Shown here: one piece after another, positions 32,966-38,430 of the stretch
Layout of the letters: each line of letters opens with the position of its first letter
Position numbering within the stretch: position 1 is the first letter of the stretch
Assembly (NCBI GenBank): GCA_964479695.1
Contig: CAYZSO010000027.1
Span: 1 to 38,430, forward strand
Source of the DNA: JAAYZH01 sp964479695
GTDB lineage: Bacteria > Bacillota > Clostridia > Saccharofermentanales > Fastidiosipilaceae
Direction: 5' to 3'
Length of the DNA stretch: 38,430 nucleotides
Notes under the pieces: model-generated
Database searches by the model: none
Told to the model about the DNA's origin: nothing
Seen by the model: the letters and a program-made list of their open reading frames with translations, nothing else
Program-made: the position numbers and the translations under genes

Positions 32966-33955
32966 ATGACTGCGAACACGAATTCAAACACCAACACAAA
33001 CACAAACGCCAACACCAACACCAACACCAACACCAACGCCAACACCAACGAAACCAAAAACTTCAAAAAAAAACACGGTCCATGGGCACTCATTGTCGGA
33101 GGTTCCCAAGGCATGGGTTCCGCTTGGGCAGAAGAAGCCGCTAAACAAGGTATGAATATAATTATATGTGCACGGCGCTTGGCCAAACTGGAGGCTGTTG
33201 CAACAAATATTCGAGCAACCTATGGCGTTGAGGTCAGAGTGTTCACTGTTGATATCGCACGCGAGGATGGTGCAGACAAGATCATCGAGCAGATCCAAGA
33301 TTTGGATATCGGACTATGTGTCTATAATGCAGCCTTCGAAAGCGGCGGCTATTTCATCAATGTCGAGGAAGAAACAAATGTAAAACAAATTCTCGGCAAC
33401 ACCCTTACCCCCATGAGGCTGTCTTACTATCTCTGCCGCGAGATGGCGCGCAAACACCGTGGTTGCATCGTTCTAATCTCCAGCATGGCAGGTGTCGTCG
33501 GTACTGCAAATCAGGCCGTATATAGTGGATGCAAATCATTTATGGCATTGTTGGCGGAATCGCTCTGGTACGAAATGGGTCAATATGGCGTTACCGTGAC
33601 AGGAGTGACAGTAGGCACAGTCGCAACACCCGAGTTTTTTGCCATACAAGAAGCACAAGGTACGAATCTAGAGGTTGGCAAATCCGTCGATTATTCCGAC
33701 TTACTTGACGGTATCACGATTGATCCGGCGCTTCTTGAAGCCAAACCACATACACCTGAAGAAGTTGTTTCATATGTAGTAGAGCACCTCGAAGACGGCC
33801 CTCGTTTATTCAGTCACCCAGAAGATGAAGCAGCCTTCTACGGTTACACTCGGATGAACCGCAAAGATGCTGTCTTATTTATGGGTAGAAACACAGACAA
33901 ATATTTCAGCGCCTACCCACAAGCCAACGAGTTCACAAAAATCAAGAAAATGTAG
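32966..33955 (+). CDS. Short-chain dehydrogenase/reductase with Asn-Thr repeat
   Basis: 329 residues from ATG 32966, chosen for AGGAGG eight bases upstream; a longer frame from 32795 has no site. Residues 4-29 are a pure Asn-Thr repeat (with two Ala) coded by a 6 bp DNA repeat. The Rossmann domain follows: VGGSQGMG (44-51), NAA (121-123), the catalytic Ser in ISSMAG, and Tyr186/Lys190 in YSGCK. It reduces or oxidises a carbonyl/hydroxyl substrate with NAD(P); which one is unknown. It is 177 bases upstream of the MFS gene, likely one transcription unit under the TetR regulator. Confidence 0.9.
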   Translation: MTANTNSNTNTNTNANTNTNTNTNANTNETKNFKKKHGPWALIVGGSQGMGSAWAEEAAKQGMNIIICARRLAKLEAVATNIRATYGVEVRVFTVDIAREDGADKIIEQIQDLDIGLCVYNAAFESGGYFINVEEETNVKQILGNTLTPMRLSYYLCREMARKHRGCIVLISSMAGVVGTANQAVYSGCKSFMALLAESLWYEMGQYGVTVTGVTVGTVATPEFFAIQEAQGTNLEVGKSVDYSDLLDGITIDPALLEAKPHTPEEVVSYVVEHLEDGPRLFSHPEDEAAFYGYTRMNRKDAVLFMGRNTDKYFSAYPQANEFTKIKKM

Positions 33956-33972
33956 TCAAACCCAAATAACCT

Positions 33973-34020
33973 AACCCACAGAAGTTAACCCACAGAAGTT
34001 AACCCACATAAGTTAACCAA
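33973..34020. repeat. 14 bp tandem repeat between SDR and MFS genes
   Basis: Three copies of aacccacagaagtt (the third with one change) at 33973, 33987 and 34001. The rest of the gap to the MFS gene is C/A-rich. Confidence 0.9.
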
Positions 34021-34132
34021 CATTCGCAAAACACATCAGCAACCAAGCCACACACTAACCACCTTACACATCAACCGCACCGAACCGCACCCCAACTACA
34101 CCACACACAACCACACAACGGAGGTTAATCAG

Positions 34133-35653
34133 ATGACACAGGCAAAATCTTCGAAAAAATCTTCGAAAAAATCTTCAACCAACTCAACCAACCCTTCCAA
34201 CTCTTTCAACTCCTGGATAGGCCTATTACCCTTTTTCATCAACATCACGCTTATCATGATCATTCTCATGGTGTCCAGCCCCGCCTTGCCTTACATCACC
34301 AACGATTACGGGCTCACAGCCGCGCAAGTACCATGGCAAAACACGTTATACACAATGTCGGCAGCAATACTCGCACCACTGATGGGTTGGGTAGGTGACA
34401 CTAAAGGCCTGAAGAAACAAATGATCAGCGGCATACTCATTTTTGTAGCCGGGAACGTGCTCTGTGCACTAAGTCCGAACTTTGTGCTCTTCTGTATAGG
34501 TCGTTTCCTCACAGGATTCGGCACAGCCGCAGTCGTTCCGGCAACCATGAACTACATTGTGAACTATCTCCCAAAAACTAAACACGTCACCGCATTCGCC
34601 ATCATGGGAGCTTGTATGGCCTTAGGTAGCGGTGTCGGCCCCTCGATCGCCGGATTCTTGCTCACAATCATGACTTGGCAATCCATGTTCCTCTACAGCA
34701 GCTTTGCCATGCTTTTGGGTCTCATACTCGTCTTCATCGGCGTACCCAGTGCAACACCCAACCCATCACCCAACCCAGCCCCCAACACATCACCCAACCC
34801 AACCCCTAACGCATCACCCGACCCAACCCCCAACGCGACCAAGCAAAAACTTGACGGCTTTGGCATGATTACCTTATTCATTGGTATGGGAGCCCTGCTA
34901 TCGCTGCTGACTCTATCCAGCCAACTCGGCTGGGGTAGCCCAATCGTCTTAGGTCTGCTAGCTCTGACAATCATCATGCTCGTTCTCTTCTACCGCCACG
35001 AAACCAAAGCCGACTCAAAACTAATCGATGTCTCCCTGCTCCGCAGTCGCCACTTCATGGTACCAAGCATGTTGCAATTCATCCAGGTCGGAATCACCGG
35101 CTACCTAGCCACCGCCATCGCCTACTATTTCAGTGTCGGTCGGGGCTTGCCGGCCACCTACTCCGGACTTTGGATGAGCCTGTTCTTTATCATCACGTTC
35201 CCCTTCTCATTTCTTGTGGGCAAACTCAACAAGAAGATCAGTTCCCAGGCCTTAGTTTTCTTCGCAGTTTTACTCTGGGCCGCAGCAATCGCCATTTTCT
35301 CCTTCACAACACCCACAACTCCACTAGCCTTGCTCTTCATCGCAGCCGCCCTTCCGGGAATCGCCAATGCATTCATCCCCGGCATTTGCAACGCCGTCGC
35401 CCTGCAAGTGATCCCTCCCGAGCAAAGCGGCGCCGCCTCCGGTACCATCCAAATGTTGATGAATCTAGGTTCGCCGGTCATCATGGCCATCGTCATCCCC
35501 TACCTCAGCCTCATTGGCAGCTCAGAAGGCGTCCCCAATTATCTGGTCTCGTTCCCCATCGTCTCTCGCTACATGTTCGTGGTCATCGCCCTCGCACTCC
35601 TGCTGGTCATCCTCTTCCCCAAGGATGCGCCCACAGAGGCGGCCTCCACCTAA
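34133..35653 (+). CDS. DHA2-type MFS drug exporter
   Basis: 506 residues with about 14 membrane helices, the EmrB/QacA size class. LAPLMGWVGDTKGLKKQM is the loop 2-3 signature and GACMALGSGVGPSIAGFLL is motif C of antiporters. A Ser/Lys repeat (KSSKKSSKKSS) opens the protein, and residues 204-236, the central cytoplasmic loop, are a Pro-Asn-Ser/Thr repeat coded by about 12 bp DNA repeats. GGAGG precedes ATG 34133. It likely exports a toxic compound in exchange for protons and is probably controlled by the divergent TetR protein; the substrate is unknown. Confidence 0.93.
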   Translation: MTQAKSSKKSSKKSSTNSTNPSNSFNSWIGLLPFFINITLIMIILMVSSPALPYITNDYGLTAAQVPWQNTLYTMSAAILAPLMGWVGDTKGLKKQMISGILIFVAGNVLCALSPNFVLFCIGRFLTGFGTAAVVPATMNYIVNYLPKTKHVTAFAIMGACMALGSGVGPSIAGFLLTIMTWQSMFLYSSFAMLLGLILVFIGVPSATPNPSPNPAPNTSPNPTPNASPDPTPNATKQKLDGFGMITLFIGMGALLSLLTLSSQLGWGSPIVLGLLALTIIMLVLFYRHETKADSKLIDVSLLRSRHFMVPSMLQFIQVGITGYLATAIAYYFSVGRGLPATYSGLWMSLFFIITFPFSFLVGKLNKKISSQALVFFAVLLWAAAIAIFSFTTPTTPLALLFIAAALPGIANAFIPGICNAVALQVIPPEQSGAASGTIQMLMNLGSPVIMAIVIPYLSLIGSSEGVPNYLVSFPIVSRYMFVVIALALLLVILFPKDAPTEAAST

Positions 35654-35765
35654 GATCCCAGTTTTGCGTTTGGCCAAAGCCGCCCCCAGCACACTAGAAT
35701 ATCCCTCACTCTTCCCCGCTCTCACTATTCTCAGAATTGGCAGACCTAGCGGCACTAGCGCTAAC

Positions 35766-36638
35766 CTAACTATCATCAGCGCCGGACCCATCACCAGCAC
35801 CACTCAACCCATCTTCATGGTCCGGCTTGTCGGGAGAGCCGAGGCGCTCAGCAAGCCTGGGAAAGGCTTTGAGGAGGCGGCTTTGGCCGAAGAAACGCTC
35901 CTTGTAGAGCTCAACCTTCTGATCGTACAAGGCCTCCAGGTGCTCGCGGGTCTGGGGAAGATCCACCTCGCCCTCAGCGTCGAAAACGAGATATTTCTTC
36001 GAAGCTTCGGAGAGTTGTTCTTGGCCTTGCTTGACTTTACCTGACAGAGCGAGGCTGCCAGCGGCCAAGGGCGTACCCATGGCGTCCGAGACAGCCCGGA
36101 TCTGATTGCCAATACGCTGAGCCTCCTTCTCGCGCTTCTTGAATTTCGTCAGGGTCATCACCGTGACAACGACGTCTGTAGCCAGCACGGCGTACAGAAT
36201 AATTAAGACCACGCGGCCGGCCACAGGTGAGAACCAGCCCGGGATCTGGGCGATCAGGGGGTGAATGTGGTGGTAGACAATGAAGCAGGCAAGTCCCCAG
36301 GCCAAAGACGCCCCCAGCCAAATATATCCTTTGATATTAAAAGGTTTATCCGAATAATCCCACCAACGTTCGTGGAAGATCCTTTCCAGAAGCCAACCCG
36401 TCACAAACTCAATCAAAGTCGTCACAATAATCGACCCAAGCACGAGCAAAAAGACATGATCGCCAACAGGTGACAGGAGAAAAATCACAGCGCATGCCCC
36501 GAACCCGTAGACCGGACAAACCGGCCCATTCAGGAAGCCCCTGTTCACAAATTTCCCTTCCTGAACCGTGACAAAAGCCACCTCCAGACACCAGCCCAGA
36601 AATGAGTAAATCAAGAAATAAAACAAGTATTCGTACAT
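35766..36638 (-). CDS. CmpB-family (PF06541) membrane protein
   Basis: 290 residues. MYEYLFYFLIYSFLGWCLEV and FVNRGFLNGPVCPVYGFG are hallmark blocks of the family named putative ABC transporter permease (CmpB). About five helices fill residues 1-170. The cytoplasmic C-terminal tail (170-290) is charged and helical and ends in a Gly/Asp-rich stretch, SGAGDGSGADDS. No ABC partner is nearby, so the permease name is doubtful. The iterated motif at 35879 codes GQS within the tail. It is convergent with the MFS gene. Confidence 0.85.
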   Translation of the reverse strand: MYEYLFYFLIYSFLGWCLEVAFVTVQEGKFVNRGFLNGPVCPVYGFGACAVIFLLSPVGDHVFLLVLGSIIVTTLIEFVTGWLLERIFHERWWDYSDKPFNIKGYIWLGASLAWGLACFIVYHHIHPLIAQIPGWFSPVAGRVVLIILYAVLATDVVVTVMTLTKFKKREKEAQRIGNQIRAVSDAMGTPLAAGSLALSGKVKQGQEQLSEASKKYLVFDAEGEVDLPQTREHLEALYDQKVELYKERFFGQSRLLKAFPRLAERLGSPDKPDHEDGLSGAGDGSGADDS

Positions 36639-36654
36639 CCCATCACCTCAAAAA

Positions 36655-36688
36655 ATTATAAAAAAGGGAGAACAACATCTGTTCTCCC
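36655..36688 (-). terminator. Rho-independent terminator of ftsH
   Basis: On the minus strand GGGAGAACA-GATGT-TGTTCTCCC gives a nine-pair stem followed by TTTTTTATAATTTTTT. It lies 70 bases after the ftsH stop and just before the CmpB-family gene. Between it and ftsH the words attgatcttccaa and aatttaagga each occur twice. Confidence 0.92.
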
Positions 36689-36759
36689 CTTAATTGTAAC
36701 TTATTTAAGGAATTGATCTTCCAAATTTAATGGATTGATCTTCCAAGAATTTAAGGAAT

Positions 36760-38430
36760 TTATGCCTCAAGAATTTCCATGAATTCCTTGCCGGTAATCG
36801 TTTCCTTGTCGAGCAAGAAATCCGCAAGCTCATCAAGCTTCTCACGGTTATCCTCTAAGACCTTCCGGGCATTCGTTTGCGCATTGTTAATCATGGTGCG
36901 CACTTCTTCGTCAATGAGTTTCGAAGTTTCCTCCGACGCCACCAGTTGCCCGTCGCCGCCCAAGTACTGACTGCCGCTGGTTTCCATCGCCATCATGCCG
37001 AAATGTTCAGACATGCCGTACTTGGTGATCATCTGGCGGGCTAGCTTCGTCGCTTTTTCAATGTCGTTGGATGCACCGGTCGTAATCTCATTTTCGCCAA
37101 AGACGACCTCTTCCGCCGCACGTCCACCAGCCAGAACTTCCAGTTGGTTCAAAGCGTCGCGACGTGACATCAGTGATTTTTCCTCCGATTCCACTTGCAT
37201 AGTGTAGCCCAGCGCACCGGAGGTTCGCGGAACAATCGTGATCTTCGTTACCGGAGCAGAACCGGATTGCTTGGCAGCAACCAAAGCGTGTCCGATTTCG
37301 TGGTACGAAACAATTTTCTTCTCCCGATCGGACAGGATAGCATTTTTCTTCTGCTGACCGGCAATCACCGTCTCCACCGACTCTTCCAGGTCAGCCGTGG
37401 TCACCGCTTGACGACCCATTCTGACGGCACGCAAAGCAGCCTCATTCACGATATTCGCCATCTCGGCACCTGAAGCACCTGCTGTCATACGGGCAATCAA
37501 ATTGTAATCGATGTCGCCATCGACCTTTACGCCGCGCATATGCACTTTCATGATTGCGATACGATCTTGCAAGTCCGGAAGTTCCACACGAACCTGACGG
37601 TCGAAACGGCCGGGTCGGAGGAGCGCGGGATCCAGGATTTCGGGGCGGTTTGTGGCGGCCAAGATGATGACGCCCTTATTGGCATCGAAACCATCCATCT
37701 CCGTCAAGAGCTGATTCAAGGTCTGTTCACGTTCATCGTTTGAGGACATTTGGCTGTCACGCTTCTTGCCGATTGTGTCAATCTCGTCAATGAAGACGAT
37801 ACAAGGCGCTTGTTTCGAAGCTTGTTCGAAAAGTTCACGGACTTTCGCAGCACCGCGTCCCACGAACATTTCCACGAACTCAGAACCAGAAATGGAGAAG
37901 AACGGGACATCAGCCTCACCTGCAACGGCTTTGGCCAACAAAGTCTTACCGGTACCGGGAGGCCCCACGAGCAGCACACCCTTAGGGAGCTTGGCGCCGA
38001 TGGATTCATACTTCTTCGGATTATCCAAGAAGTCGATGATCTCCTTCAGTGATTCCTTCGCCTCTTCTTGACCGGCAACATCCGCAAACGTCTTCTTGTC
38101 GGAATCGGGCTTATAGACCTTAGCCGCATTATCACCGGTGAAACTCAATCCCCCTGAACCCATTCGGCCTTGCATCGTCTTACTCATCAATCGGCCTAAG
38201 CCCACGAACAAGAGGATTGGTAAGCCCCAAGTCAGCAAGATGTTCAGAAAGATATTCGGCTGTTCGGGAATGACCGAGCCGAAAGTAATATTCTTTTCGT
38301 ACAACAGGGGTACCAAGTCCGCATTTTCAATAACCCCCGTTTTATAGTATCCGGTTGTGTCACCATCCTTAGTTAGGCGGCGTAAACTTGTTGGTGGTTG
38401 AGCAAAGCGCTCCCTAGGTGTTAAAAATGC
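36760..38430 (-). CDS. ftsH: ATP-dependent zinc metalloprotease FtsH (5' end outside window)
   Basis: Membrane-anchored AAA protease that degrades membrane and short-lived proteins. The frame is open to the last base of the window, so the N-terminus lies outside; a start at TTG 38316 would be false, since upstream codons read on as typical FtsH extracytoplasmic sequence (DTTGYYKTGVIENADLVPLL). Visible parts: second membrane helix IFLNILLTWGLPILLFVGLG, Walker A GPPGTGKT, Walker B FIDEID, second region of homology NRPEILDPALLRPGRFDRQ, and zinc site HEIGH with a downstream Asp in SNDIEKA. HEIGH differs from the more usual HEAGH but fits HExGH. The iterated motif at 37927 codes the conserved LAKAVA. 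Confidence 0.97.
   Translation of the reverse strand, partial: AFLTPRERFAQPPTSLRRLTKDGDTTGYYKTGVIENADLVPLLYEKNITFGSVIPEQPNIFLNILLTWGLPILLFVGLGRLMSKTMQGRMGSGGLSFTGDNAAKVYKPDSDKKTFADVAGQEEAKESLKEIIDFLDNPKKYESIGAKLPKGVLLVGPPGTGKTLLAKAVAGEADVPFFSISGSEFVEMFVGRGAAKVRELFEQASKQAPCIVFIDEIDTIGKKRDSQMSSNDEREQTLNQLLTEMDGFDANKGVIILAATNRPEILDPALLRPGRFDRQVRVELPDLQDRIAIMKVHMRGVKVDGDIDYNLIARMTAGASGAEMANIVNEAALRAVRMGRQAVTTADLEESVETVIAGQQKKNAILSDREKKIVSYHEIGHALVAAKQSGSAPVTKITIVPRTSGALGYTMQVESEEKSLMSRRDALNQLEVLAGGRAAEEVVFGENEITTGASNDIEKATKLARQMITKYGMSEHFGMMAMETSGSQYLGGDGQLVASEETSKLIDEEVRTMINNAQTNARKVLEDNREKLDELADFLLDKETITGKEFMEILEA

Overview
The window looks like chromosomal DNA of a mid-GC Bacillota (Clostridia-like), saccharolytic anaerobe. 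This rests on the hprK-murB-rapZ-whiA cluster, a CtsR-type heat-shock box, an ECF transporter S subunit, a PdaA-like deacetylase, CUT1 sugar transport and lipoproteins with no outer-membrane genes. I cannot name the genus.

Positions 1-776: a tandem array of about 71 bp units, then small direct repeats and a probable promoter, leading into manA (+). Positions 1.8-16.2 kb: one long minus-strand locus for a mannose-containing glycan. In transcription order it holds a second, large ManA-like isomerase, a ROK sugar kinase, a GH38-type mannosidase, a MalG-type permease, a solute-binding lipoprotein, a MalF-type permease, a LamG surface lipoprotein, a two-discoidin plus propeller-like lipoprotein split by an in-frame TAA, and a sialate O-acetylesterase-like protein. 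A GntR/UTRA regulator lies just upstream, with an inverted-repeat candidate operator between it and the locus. No transporter ATPase is present, so a shared MsmK-type ATPase elsewhere is likely.

Positions 17.1-24.5 kb: minus-strand housekeeping genes serS, trmL, whiA, rapZ, murB, hprK and an unknown 350-residue protein. Positions 24.5-29.1 kb: hsp20 (+) behind a CtsR-like operator, then a repeat-rich island. There a putative PD-(D/E)XK (DUF559/AbiEi-like) nuclease gene sits between two arrays of a roughly 60 bp repeat, followed by a DUF6483-like gene. Positions 29.2-38.4 kb: ppa (-), a PdaA-like deacetylase (+), an ECF S subunit (-), a TetR / SDR / DHA2-MFS module, a CmpB-family membrane protein (-), and ftsH (-), which runs off the right edge.

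Three genome-scale oddities stand out. (1) The 10-mer GGCTTTGGCC (or its complement) occurs about 18 times in 38 kb, against about 0.07 expected, on both strands, in several reading frames and between genes. (2) Short-period tandem repeats (8-26 bp) are found in many intergenic gaps and also inside conserved genes, where they encode low-complexity extensions or insertions (WhiA, the 350-residue protein, SDR, MFS, deacetylase; MurB and Hsp20 carry low-complexity inserts). (3) Two different repeat arrays 25 kb apart share the 13-mer AACTTCGGCTCTA; the second brackets the nuclease gene and is the best candidate here for an undescribed element.
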